The notes under the pieces: generated by a model | What the model saw: only the letters and a program-made list of their open reading frames with translations | Told to the model about the DNA's origin: nothing | The model's database searches: none | Made by a program: the position numbers and the translations under genes | From: Muribaculaceae bacterium | Lineage (GTDB): Bacteria; Bacteroidota; Bacteroidia; Bacteroidales; G3-4614 | NCBI GenBank assembly: GCA_017546805.1 | Contig: JAFYRT010000066.1 | Location: 1 to 41,122, forward strand | DNA length: 41,122 bases | Direction of reading: 5' to 3' | Shown: positions 19,523 to 27,078 of the stretch, piece by piece | Layout: each line of letters opens with the position of its first letter | How positions within the stretch are numbered: the first letter of the stretch is position 1

Positions 19523-22500
19523 TTATTTTTTGATAACTTTCAATGTTTTAACAGCTGTATTGTTTGCGTTTTTAACTTTGATGATATACATTCCTTTTTC
19601 TCCGTTAATGTCAACGCGAACACCCTCTCCTGCATTTGCAGCTACAGCTTTGCTCTCTATTGTTCTACCGTCAAGAGCTACTATATCGATTGTATAGTTA
19701 CCCTCTTCTGCAAAGTATAGATTTACAAAGTCTGTGAATGGGTTAGGATATACACCTGCCATTTCAACTACTGACTCCTCAATTCCTGTTCCTGAAGGCA
19801 CAACAACATAGTCGATAGTTTTGTTGTCGCTTCCCCACATGTTTTTAAGAGTCAATCCTGCTGTGTATGTTCCTGCTGCATTGTAAGAAACAGTTTTTGA
19901 TGTTGCACCTGTTGATACTGCTGTTGCATCAGGAGTATTCCACTCTGCAGAAGTAGTTACTTGGTATGAACCGCTAATCATTGGGTTACCCAACTCATCA
20001 TTTGATGTATTGATTACAGTTTCAACAACCTCTGATGTATTCTCTCCTTTTTGTCCTACAGTTGAAATCAATGCTGCAGTGTACGAAGCTCCTTTTTTAC
20101 CTTTGTTGGGGAATACATTGTTTCCTTCAGAATCAAGTGTAGTTTCCTCAAATGTCCAGTATCCTTGAAGATCTGCTGGAGCCTCAGAGAATCCTTTCAT
20201 TGCTGTCAAAATCTCTCCGTCAGTCAATACACGACCCCAAACTTGGAACTCATCTACCCAACCGTTGAATCCACCTTTATAAACGCTTGTACCTCCTACG
20301 TATACAGGACAACCTGCTTTACGAACACCGTTTGAAGTAATGTGTTGAATTGTAGTTTCTGCAACTTTTTTACCATTGAAGTACATTTTTTGTTTGTTAT
20401 CTGTACCAAATGTTACTGCAATGTGTGTCCATTGTCCTTCGTTTACACTGTGAGAATTTGACATCATACCAGAGTTAGGAGCATCGTGCTCTGTCCATCC
20501 GTAAGTGTTGAATGAAATCTCATTTGCTGGGTGAGGAGTATCTTGTGATGTACTTGAAGCAGATGTCTCTTTACGAGGATATGCTCCTCCATCTTGTGGA
20601 TACGAACGAATTGTCACCCAAATATCACCCCAGTTATTGTGTGGCCATACATCACTGAAGCTTCTCTTATCGATAAGGTTTGTACCCTCACTTCCGTGAG
20701 TGAATTTATCAACCTTGAACCACATCATATATGTGTAAGGACGTGAACCTACAACCTCTGGGAAACGCAACAAGTTGGGGTCCTCTACTTTTACTGCACG
20801 CGATACTGCACCCTCACCAAGACGAGATGCTGTATAGCTCAATGTGATATTCTCTCCCTCTTCTACTTCTGCTTTATCTGATGTCAATGTTGCAATTGTT
20901 GGTATTGCTCCTGTTCCATCTGGTGATACTTGAATAATACCACGAGTATAAGCTACTGATCCGTTAGGGTTAGTAATCTTGATATCGTATGAACCTTCTG
21001 TTGCCAACGACATTGTTATTGAAGTTGTATTTGAGACAGTTTTAACACTTGCTCCTGTTTGAGCATTCAAGATTTCCCAAGTTGCAGGTGCGTGGTTTGT
21101 ATCGATATAACGCAATGTGAACTCCTCACCTGCTTTGATGATTGGTTTGTCAATTACTGTACCCTCTACGATTGTAGGAGCGATACCTGACAAATCTTGC
21201 CATTCTCCCCAAGCAATTTCAGACTCACTGTCTCCATCCAAACTTACTGCAGCAACACCAATACGGATTTTTCCACCTTTTTCACTATCATATGGTGCAC
21301 CTACTACGTAAGCAGCCCAAGATGTAGTTGCTGTAAATACTTTTGCATCCATTCCCTCTTGTTGAGTATAGATACGGAAGTGTGAAGTTTTTACATCGTT
21401 GTTGTATACAGGTTCGTAAGCTGCTTTTGCTGCTCCTGTATATGCATTGTTCATATCGTATGAAATCTTCATATCAACACCTTTATAATTGCGAGCAAGA
21501 ACTTTATTCATGCTAACAACAGGTTTTTGAGGTGCGCTGTATGAACCAACTTTTCCGCGAGTCAACGCAATTTGTCCAATCAAGATTTTGAAATCTTCGC
21601 TTGTGTTAGTGAATTTCAAACCAATTTGTGCAATTGTAGATTCTCCCAAATCGATACCACTACGTCCACCAATTGCGATTTGTTTTGTTACCCACTCTGT
21701 AGATGGAGACAAGCTTGAGTTGATTGCTTTGCTTACCTCTGTTCCCTCTGTTCCTTTTGATGAACATGCCCAAGCAAGAGATCCTGATCCAGACAATACT
21801 TTATATGTGATTGTCAAATAATCTCCTGTTTTAGCTGTTGCATACTCAGTTTTGAATAGTTGAGCATATGTAGTTTGAGTTTTTCCTGAAATTTGAAGAC
21901 ATGAACCTCCGAAATATGCATCGTCCCAAGTAAATTCAGCTTTCAAATCAGGACATACATCTGACTCATTTCTTCCCATGTAGTTTTTAGTAAACCACCA
22001 ACGCCAAGTTGGCATATAGTCTTGAATACCGATATTGTACCAATCTACATCTGCATTACGTACTCCTTTTACATTGAAGAAGCTACCGTTACCCAAGTTG
22101 AAGTATGTAACAAAAGGATCTGTAGCCAAGTTAGCACCATCTTGATCAATCAATGTACTACGAGCAGTGATAAGTTGTGCCCATCCATATGCGTTTGCAG
22201 ACATTGAGTTGAAACGTGTTGTATTTGATATTGCACAAGGATTTACAGGGTTTTTAGTTGAACCTGTAAATACATTCTCCAATATCATTTGATATGTTTT
22301 TTGTTGTTGTTTTGGATCAGAACCTCTCTCTCCACGAGTCTCATAAATTAGGTTACGGTTGTGAGCACCCCAAAGACCTGCAGAAATTTTGTAACTTGGT
22401 AGTGATGTCCAGCTTGCAGAACCTCCTGCTTGGTAGTCAACTCCCATAAATACATCGTATGATGAACGATTTGGGAAGTATGTCTCTACTGTATTTTGAG

Positions 22501-23380
22501 AAGTACTCAATGAACCACCGTAGTTCATAAAGTATGCTGATGATGTTGGTTTGCCTTCATAGTCGAACCAATCTTTGTTTGCACTTGACAATGCAGCTCC
22601 ACCACCAAGGTAACCCTCGTTAGCTGTCAATGAATACCAACAGTTGTGGAAAGGTACTCCGTATGATGATGCTTTAGTGTAACAGTCACCCAAGAATTTT
22701 TTCATACCTGTGTGGAATGCATTTCCTGAGTAAGGACCACCACTCAATGTACCTTGCCATGAGAACTCAGAGTTGAATCCCATTCCGTCAATTCCGTAAT
22801 ATTTCAAGAATTTCAAGAATTTGTCAGCACCTCCTGTGTCTGTCAATAGCTTGTTCAATAGGTATCCATAACCACTTGTGTCAGTAGTATAGATGTAAGC
22901 TGACCACGCAATTGGAGCAAGACATGAGATTTGAACACCGTTTTTGTGACATACGTCAAGCATTGCTGCAGGCATACTCATCAAAGGAGCTGTCCAGTTA
23001 CCCCAAATATCAGTGTAACTCCACATTGTCCATACCTCACCTCCGAAGAAGTAAGAAGGAAGTGCGTTCCATCCGTCACCACCAATAGGACACCACCACA
23101 AAAGCTTACGCTCAGAGTTTTGATCTGGTCTTACTTGAGTGTTAGCATTTGTAAATCTTTTACGAGGTTTGATACGAGAGATGTTGAAGTTCTCATTCTC
23201 TGTAGCCAACGCATCAAGACCTTGATAAAATGCTTTTCCTGGGCTCCATGCCTTATAAGCATCTCCCCAAGAAACATTTTCTGAACCAATTTTAACATAT
23301 TGCTCGTGCTGTGGCGCAGCTTGAGAAAATGCCAACATTGGTAATACGGCTAATGCCGCAAGAAGGAAAATTTTTCTCAT
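19523..23380 (-). CDS. Secreted GH85-type endo-beta-N-acetylglucosaminidase, copy D
   Basis: The first gene of the array in transcription order, 1,285 residues. The signal peptide (MRKIFLLAAL start) ends AFS, with Gln20 as likely mature N-terminus. The GH85 domain shows SYTDIWGNWTAP, VCHKNGVQISCLAP (identical to copy C), catalytic GFNSEFSW (Asn203, Glu205) and MPTWRWWFTKNYMG. CBM-like, FN3-like, Ig/PKD-like and LamG domains follow. The LamG domain carries a few extra residues (SYPQDGGAYPRKE) compared with copy A. The sorting domain runs from GVYPNPFTDFVN to LKVIKK. From about residue 835 on it resembles copy B more than C. It has its own -7 box and a strong terminator, so it is likely monocistronic. 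N-glycan cleavage and cell-surface location are inferred. Confidence 0.85.
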   Translation of the reverse strand: MRKIFLLAALAVLPMLAFSQAAPQHEQYVKIGSENVSWGDAYKAWSPGKAFYQGLDALATENENFNISRIKPRKRFTNANTQVRPDQNSERKLLWWCPIGGDGWNALPSYFFGGEVWTMWSYTDIWGNWTAPLMSMPAAMLDVCHKNGVQISCLAPIAWSAYIYTTDTSGYGYLLNKLLTDTGGADKFLKFLKYYGIDGMGFNSEFSWQGTLSGGPYSGNAFHTGMKKFLGDCYTKASSYGVPFHNCWYSLTANEGYLGGGAALSSANKDWFDYEGKPTSSAYFMNYGGSLSTSQNTVETYFPNRSSYDVFMGVDYQAGGSASWTSLPSYKISAGLWGAHNRNLIYETRGERGSDPKQQQKTYQMILENVFTGSTKNPVNPCAISNTTRFNSMSANAYGWAQLITARSTLIDQDGANLATDPFVTYFNLGNGSFFNVKGVRNADVDWYNIGIQDYMPTWRWWFTKNYMGRNESDVCPDLKAEFTWDDAYFGGSCLQISGKTQTTYAQLFKTEYATAKTGDYLTITYKVLSGSGSLAWACSSKGTEGTEVSKAINSSLSPSTEWVTKQIAIGGRSGIDLGESTIAQIGLKFTNTSEDFKILIGQIALTRGKVGSYSAPQKPVVSMNKVLARNYKGVDMKISYDMNNAYTGAAKAAYEPVYNNDVKTSHFRIYTQQEGMDAKVFTATTSWAAYVVGAPYDSEKGGKIRIGVAAVSLDGDSESEIAWGEWQDLSGIAPTIVEGTVIDKPIIKAGEEFTLRYIDTNHAPATWEILNAQTGASVKTVSNTTSITMSLATEGSYDIKITNPNGSVAYTRGIIQVSPDGTGAIPTIATLTSDKAEVEEGENITLSYTASRLGEGAVSRAVKVEDPNLLRFPEVVGSRPYTYMMWFKVDKFTHGSEGTNLIDKRSFSDVWPHNNWGDIWVTIRSYPQDGGAYPRKETSASSTSQDTPHPANEISFNTYGWTEHDAPNSGMMSNSHSVNEGQWTHIAVTFGTDNKQKMYFNGKKVAETTIQHITSNGVRKAGCPVYVGGTSVYKGGFNGWVDEFQVWGRVLTDGEILTAMKGFSEAPADLQGYWTFEETTLDSEGNNVFPNKGKKGASYTAALISTVGQKGENTSEVVETVINTSNDELGNPMISGSYQVTTSAEWNTPDATAVSTGATSKTVSYNAAGTYTAGLTLKNMWGSDNKTIDYVVVPSGTGIEESVVEMAGVYPNPFTDFVNLYFAEEGNYTIDIVALDGRTIESKAVAANAGEGVRVDINGEKGMYIIKVKNANNTAVKTLKVIKK

Positions 23381-23420
23381 AATTTTTTTAGTTTATATTA
23401 GGTTAGTATATACTCTGTCG

Positions 23421-23428
23421 CAAAGATA
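23421..23428 (-). promoter_or_regulatory. -7 box for GH85 copy D
   Basis: The minus strand reads TATCTTTG, identical to the box of copy A. The ATG at 23380 lies about 40 bases downstream. No TTTG is seen at -33 spacing. Confidence 0.5.
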
Positions 23429-23542
23429 GCGATATAATTTATATTATTGAATTTTTTTCGCAAAAATATTACATTATAGACCTTTTTTTAATCTATGTTA
23501 TTTTTTTGTTAGAATCATAAAATTAAGAAGTTGCATAGAAAC

Positions 23543-23562
23543 AAAAAAAGCCCGAAGGCTTT
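23543..23562 (-). terminator. Terminator of the tRNA-Gln gene
   Basis: Minus strand: AAAGCC, loop TTCG, GGCTTT, then a T-run. It begins six bases after the tRNA 3' end, so the tRNA appears to be transcribed alone. Confidence 0.88.
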
Positions 23563-23567
23563 CTTTG

Positions 23568-23638
23568 TTGTCCATGAGGGACTCGAACCCCCACTGACAG
23601 AGCCAGAATCTGGAGTGCTACCATTACACCAATGGACA
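23568..23638 (-). tRNA. tRNA-Gln (anticodon CTG)
   Basis: The minus strand folds as a cloverleaf. The acceptor arms TGTCCAT and ATGGACA pair perfectly, and a D-arm follows with GGTAGC in the loop. The anticodon loop TTCTGGC carries CTG, which reads the Gln codon CAG. The T-arm has loop TTCGAGT between GGGGG and CCCTC (one G-U pair). The outermost anticodon-stem pair is a C-T mismatch. CCA is not encoded. A terminator follows directly. Confidence 0.93.
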
Positions 23639-23643
23639 GGCAG

Positions 23644-23669
23644 TAGTTGTTAGTTGTTAGTTGTTAGTT
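23644..23669. repeat. Heptamer tandem repeat next to tRNA-Gln
   Basis: About 3.7 copies of the 7-base unit TAGTTGT lie six bases upstream of the tRNA 5' end. The same motif occurs once at 6614-6622 and in reverse at 6739-6747. Confidence 0.8.
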
Positions 23670-23727
23670 AAAAGGCAAAGAGAGTTAAGTGTTTAGATAC
23701 TAATTAAAACTCTTAACTCTCACTTGT

Positions 23728-24444
23728 TTAATCTTCTATTGCTGATGCTACTTTTTGATAGCTTTCCTCTACAAGAGTATCCATATCATAACCCTCTGCT
23801 GGTGGCATGATTGGCTTGTGTATAGTTAATGTAAGCTTACCAGGATTTACAAAAAATGATGTTTTTGACAATATTTTATACGAACCGTTTATTGTCATCG
23901 GAACCACAGGCATATTCAAATCCACAGCAAGTTGAAAGGCTCCTCTTTTGAACTTTTTCATTTGACCGTCTGAAGAGCGTGTTCCCTCGGGAAATATCAC
24001 AACAGACATTCCATCTTTTAGCGTATTTTTTGCCTCCTCAATTGTACGCTTTATCCCTTTTGGATTAGTTCTGTCAACAAAGATATGTTTTGCTGCTTCA
24101 CATGCTTTTCCTACCATGGGAACTTTTCTCAATGTATGTTTTAACACCCATTTGAAGTTATGATTTAAGTATCCGTATATCAAAAAGATATCGTAAGCTC
24201 CTTGATGATTCGCCACAAATATATATGACTCATTATCTTTTATGTTCTCTCGTCCTTTTACTTCGACTTTTACCAACGATATCATACAAAAAAGTTTTGA
24301 CCATATTCGTGGTGGATAATATCCCCAAAATGAAGCATCGCCCAAAAAGCCTCCTACTATCACCATTGACGTTGTCAATATTGTTATCAACAACAATAAC
24401 GGCGCCATTATAAAAATCTCGTAAAAAAACAATAATACTTTCAT
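23728..24444 (-). CDS. plsC: 1-Acylglycerol-3-phosphate O-acyltransferase (PlsC family)
   Basis: This enzyme acylates lysophosphatidate to phosphatidate at the inner membrane, an early step in phospholipid synthesis. The 238-residue protein begins with a hydrophobic membrane segment (about 10-34). It then shows the acyltransferase motifs NHQGAYD (His80, Asp85, the HxxxxD catalytic pair), a KxTLRKVPMVG block, and FPEGTRS (Glu153-Thr155), which binds the phosphate of the acceptor. It is transcribed divergently from ispE, with facing -7 boxes in a 90-base gap. Related acyltransferases acting on other lipids (for example ornithine or hopanoid lipids) share these motifs, so the exact acceptor is likely but not proven. 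Confidence 0.88.
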   Translation of the reverse strand: MKVLLFFYEIFIMAPLLLLITILTTSMVIVGGFLGDASFWGYYPPRIWSKLFCMISLVKVEVKGRENIKDNESYIFVANHQGAYDIFLIYGYLNHNFKWVLKHTLRKVPMVGKACEAAKHIFVDRTNPKGIKRTIEEAKNTLKDGMSVVIFPEGTRSSDGQMKKFKRGAFQLAVDLNMPVVPMTINGSYKILSKTSFFVNPGKLTLTIHKPIMPPAEGYDMDTLVEESYQKVASAIED

Positions 24445-24466
24445 GCTACTAAAATTTATTCGACCA

Positions 24467-24474
24467 CAAATTTA
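24467..24474 (-). promoter_or_regulatory. -7 box for plsC
   Basis: The minus strand reads TAAATTTG, fitting TAnnTTTG, 22 bases before the plsC ATG. It is close to the ispE box on the other strand, so the two promoters may interfere. Confidence 0.4.
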
Positions 24475-24497
24475 ATACATAATATGGAATTATTTTG

Positions 24498-24505
24498 TAC
24501 CTTTG
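24498..24505 (+). promoter_or_regulatory. -7 box for ispE
   Basis: TACCTTTG is a full -7 match, placing the start of transcription near 24512 and a leader of about 23 bases before the ATG at 24535. An upstream in-frame ATG at 24484 lies before this box and is therefore unlikely to be used. Confidence 0.5.
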
Positions 24506-24534
24506 AATTATTATTTAAAATATTTGTCCTTTAT

Positions 24535-25365
24535 ATGATTGTTTTTCCTAACGCAAAAATAAACTTGGGCCTCAATATCGTAAAGAAGCGAGAAGACGGA
24601 TATCACAATATAGAGAGTGTATTCTACCCCATTCCTCTGTTTGATATTTTAGAGGTTATCCCTAAAAACAATAGCAACAAACCCTTTTGCATAGAGGTTA
24701 TCGACCTACCTGACGATGGGAAACCAAATTTAGTGGAAAAGGCATACAGAGCCTTATCTGACAAATATGAGATTCCACCGATAGAGGTTGTTTTAAAGAA
24801 GTGCATTCCATTTGCTGCAGGGCTTGGTGGTGGCTCGGCAGATGCGGCATATATGTTGAAAATTTTGTCGGAGATGTTTATCGAAAACATTAGCGACGAA
24901 GAGCTACATGAAATTGGCAAAGGTATTGGTGCAGACGTTCCATTCTTTATAAAGAACAAACCTGTTTTTGCCGAGGGCATTGGTACAGAGTTCTCTGATA
25001 TTGATTTGTCGCTAAAGGGATATTACATTGTTTTAATAAAACCCGATATAGCCATTTCAACTGCCGAAGCATATTCAGGAGTTACTCCAGCCAATCCAAA
25101 TTACGATTTAAAAGAGACTCTTAAACTACCCATCAATGAATGGAAAGGTGTTGTAAAAAACGATTTTGAAGATTCTCTTTTCCCTAAATATCCAAGACTT
25201 AAAGCCATTAAGGATGCCCTATATGAGGCAGGGGCAGAATATGCCTCTATGTCAGGCTCCGGCTCTTCTATTTTTGGCATTTTCAAAGGAAAACCCAACA
25301 GAGAAGTTATAAACTGTTTTTTAGAAAGTAACGATTTTATTTTTATAGACAAACTAAAAGAGTAA
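24535..25365 (+). CDS. ispE: 4-Diphosphocytidyl-2-C-methyl-D-erythritol kinase IspE
   Basis: IspE phosphorylates CDP-methylerythritol in the MEP pathway, which makes the isoprenoid building blocks needed for quinones and for undecaprenyl carriers. From the ATG at 24535 the protein has 276 residues and opens with FPNAKINLGL (Lys8, catalytic). The GHMP-kinase ATP loop is PFAAGLGGGSADAA (about 92-105). IGADVPFF places the catalytic Asp at 134, and SGSGSSIFGIF is the third GHMP motif. An in-frame ATG at 24484 would add 17 hydrophobic residues but lies before the likely promoter. It is divergent from plsC. No other isoprenoid gene is near. Confidence 0.94.
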   Translation: MIVFPNAKINLGLNIVKKREDGYHNIESVFYPIPLFDILEVIPKNNSNKPFCIEVIDLPDDGKPNLVEKAYRALSDKYEIPPIEVVLKKCIPFAAGLGGGSADAAYMLKILSEMFIENISDEELHEIGKGIGADVPFFIKNKPVFAEGIGTEFSDIDLSLKGYYIVLIKPDIAISTAEAYSGVTPANPNYDLKETLKLPINEWKGVVKNDFEDSLFPKYPRLKAIKDALYEAGAEYASMSGSGSSIFGIFKGKPNREVINCFLESNDFIFIDKLKE

Positions 25366-25474
25366 AGCAACTAAAAACACGCAAAATAGACAAGGAAACA
25401 ATATAGCATGAACAAACTAAATATCAATATGTTTTTTTCATTTTATTGATTTTTAGAATTTTCTTTTATCTAAA

Positions 25475-25506
25475 TTTGTTTTTTACTTTTTTTAATGTTA
25501 ATTTTG
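25475..25506 (+). promoter_or_regulatory. Full consensus promoter of the small secreted-protein gene
   Basis: TTTG (25475-25478), a 20-base spacer and TAATTTTG (25499-25506) match both boxes of the Bacteroidetes promoter. The leader to the ATG at 25580 is about 65 bases, in an A+T-rich stretch suited to strong expression. Confidence 0.7.
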
Positions 25507-25579
25507 CACCTTGAAAACATATGTAACATTTTCTATTACTATTCAGTAATAAAGTTATTCAAGATTCAAGATTTTGATT

Positions 25580-25933
25580 ATGAAAAAGGTATTAATTCTT
25601 ATTTCTATAGTTATATTTTCTGTAAATGCTTTTGCACAAAGCTGGCCTTCAAGCTCAGCTACTCGCCCCTCTTTTGGTGGTTTTGGCGTTGCAACAGAAG
25701 ATGAGAGCACTTCGGTATTCGAGAGCAACGGAGGCTCTTTTGCAGGAGATTATGTATCAACTCCACAAACAAAGGGTTATGGAGATAACGAAAAGGAGAA
25801 CGAATCAGGATTGACAAACCCAGGACAAGAGGGAGATACTGTTCCCATCATTGAGAGCATTCTTGGCCTTTTGGGATTAGGTGGTGCTTATGCCATTAGA
25901 CTATTCTCAAAAAAGAGAAAAGACGAAGAATAA
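25580..25933 (+). CDS. Small exported protein with C-terminal sorting-like tail
   Basis: I do not recognise a named function. The 117-residue protein starts with a clear Sec signal peptide ending AFA, followed by Gln20 (NAFAQSWPSS). The mature part is short, rich in Ser, Gly, Glu and Asp, and looks disordered. It ends with VPIIESILGLLGLGGAY, a hydrophobic helix, and a basic tail (RLFSKKRKDEE). Short motif, single helix, then positive charges is the tripartite plan of CTERM-type sorting signals; it resembles the small PID-CTERM-like proteins common in Bacteroidetes. I chose the ATG at 25580, since a TTG two codons earlier adds nothing. It is monocistronic, between a full consensus promoter and a 15-bp terminator. 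The alternative is a simple inner-membrane anchored peptide. Confidence 0.75.
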   Translation: MKKVLILISIVIFSVNAFAQSWPSSSATRPSFGGFGVATEDESTSVFESNGGSFAGDYVSTPQTKGYGDNEKENESGLTNPGQEGDTVPIIESILGLLGLGGAYAIRLFSKKRKDEE

Positions 25934-25954
25934 TATTTTATACATATATAGGAC

Positions 25955-25992
25955 AAAGAGATTGACTCAGATTTGAGTCAATCTCTTTTTTT
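25955..25992 (+). terminator. Rho-independent terminator after the small protein gene
   Basis: AAAGAGATTGACTCA (25955-25969) and TGAGTCAATCTCTTT (25974-25988) form a perfect 15-bp stem with loop GATT, followed by TTTT. Confidence 0.93.
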
Positions 25993-26148
25993 GTACCAAT
26001 AAGTCTCTCTGAGAATATTCATTCTTTTTAACTTTATTTATACCTACCTCAATAACTCAACAAGAAGATTTTTAAGTACATTTGGAAGATTTTTGTTTTT
26101 CAGAAGTTTTTATAACATTTGCCGATGCAATCTTTTACATAAAAGAGT

Positions 26149-26156
26149 TATATTTG
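26149..26156 (+). promoter_or_regulatory. -7 box for the etfB-etfA-acyl-CoA dehydrogenase operon
   Basis: TATATTTG is a full match, 53 bases before the etfB ATG at 26210. The nearest TTTG upstream (26118) is 27 bases away, too far for a normal -33 box. Confidence 0.5.
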
Positions 26157-26209
26157 CAATATTGATATATGCTTTTGAATAATTAGTACAAACACAAAAT
26201 AATAAAAAA

Positions 26210-27076
26210 ATGGCATTAAAGATTGTAGTACTTGCAAAACAAGTACCCGACACAAGAAATGTGGGAAAAGATGCTATGAAAGAGGACGGAACAGTTAACC
26301 GTGCAGCTCTTCCTGCTATCTTCAACCCCGAGGACTTGAATGCTTTGGAACAAGCATTACAACTCAAAGATAAAAATCCCGGAACAACAATCACATTGCT
26401 CACCATGGGACCTCCTCGCGCAGCAGATATTATTCGCGAAGGTCTTTACAGAGGTGCTGATGGCGGTGTTCTTTTAACAGATAGAGCTTTTGCAGGTGCT
26501 GATACTTTGGCTACATCTTATGCTCTTTCTTGTGCTGTCAAAAAAATTGGTGATGCAGACATTATTATTTCAGGTCGCCAAGCTATTGACGGAGATACTG
26601 CTCAAGTTGGGCCTCAAGTTGCAGAGAAACTTGGAATACCTCAAGTTACATATGCCGAAAAGATTGTTTCGGTTGAGGGAAATGAAATAGTTATTGTTCG
26701 CCGCCTTGAACATGGCACTGAAACCGTAAAAGCCAAACTTCCTTTGTTGATTACGGTTAATGGTTCGGCAGATGAGTGTCGTCCAAGAAACACCAAAATG
26801 CTTCAACGCAATAAGTACGCTAAAACTCCATCGGAAAAGGCATCTCTCACCGATACTTCGCTTTACGAAAAGAGAGCTTACTTAAACCTTGGAGAGTGGA
26901 GTGCGGCAGATGTTGATGCAGATCTTTCTCAAACAGGTCTTGCCGGTTCTCCTACAAAAGTTAAACAGGTCGAGAATGTTGTTTTCCAAGCAAAGGAGAG
27001 CAAACGTTTAACTTCTGCAGACGAAGACATTGACGAATTAATGAAAGAATTGATTACTAACCATACCATCGGCTAA
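26210..27076 (+). CDS. etfB: Electron transfer flavoprotein subunit beta
   Basis: EtfB pairs with EtfA to form a soluble flavoprotein that exchanges electrons with acyl-CoA dehydrogenases. At 288 residues it has the family N-terminus (IVVLAKQVPDTRNVG) and the signature region EDLNALEQALQLKD. The AMP/FAD-site block is GADTLATSYALSCAVKKIGDADIIISGRQAIDGDTAQVGPQVAEKLG, roughly residues 95-145. etfA starts two bases after its stop and the dehydrogenase follows etfA by four bases, so the three are one tight operon. Whether this Etf can bifurcate electrons (which needs an extra FAD in EtfB) cannot be settled by eye. Confidence 0.94.
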   Translation: MALKIVVLAKQVPDTRNVGKDAMKEDGTVNRAALPAIFNPEDLNALEQALQLKDKNPGTTITLLTMGPPRAADIIREGLYRGADGGVLLTDRAFAGADTLATSYALSCAVKKIGDADIIISGRQAIDGDTAQVGPQVAEKLGIPQVTYAEKIVSVEGNEIVIVRRLEHGTETVKAKLPLLITVNGSADECRPRNTKMLQRNKYAKTPSEKASLTDTSLYEKRAYLNLGEWSAADVDADLSQTGLAGSPTKVKQVENVVFQAKESKRLTSADEDIDELMKELITNHTIG

Positions 27077-27078
27077 TT

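Larger units (their letters stand above)
7494..23380 (-). repeat. Tandem array of four GH85-type paralogues
   Basis: Four consecutive minus-strand genes of 1,265-1,286 codons share the same domain order and extensive sequence identity, separated by 130, 218 and 179 bases. In transcription order they start at 23380, 19343, 15264 and 11336; I call them D, C, B and A. They arose by gene duplication. No transposase, integrase or terminal repeats lie within or beside the array. Confidence 0.92.

Noticed and set aside
7494..23380. Tandem paralogues as a transposon or CRISPR-like array
   Set aside because: The units are full protein-coding genes with their own promoters. No transposase, terminal repeats, short repeat-spacer pattern or cas genes are present.
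7494..23380. A classical polysaccharide utilisation locus
   Set aside because: No SusC/SusD pair, sensor-regulator or further glycosidases flank the genes, and their neighbours are housekeeping genes.
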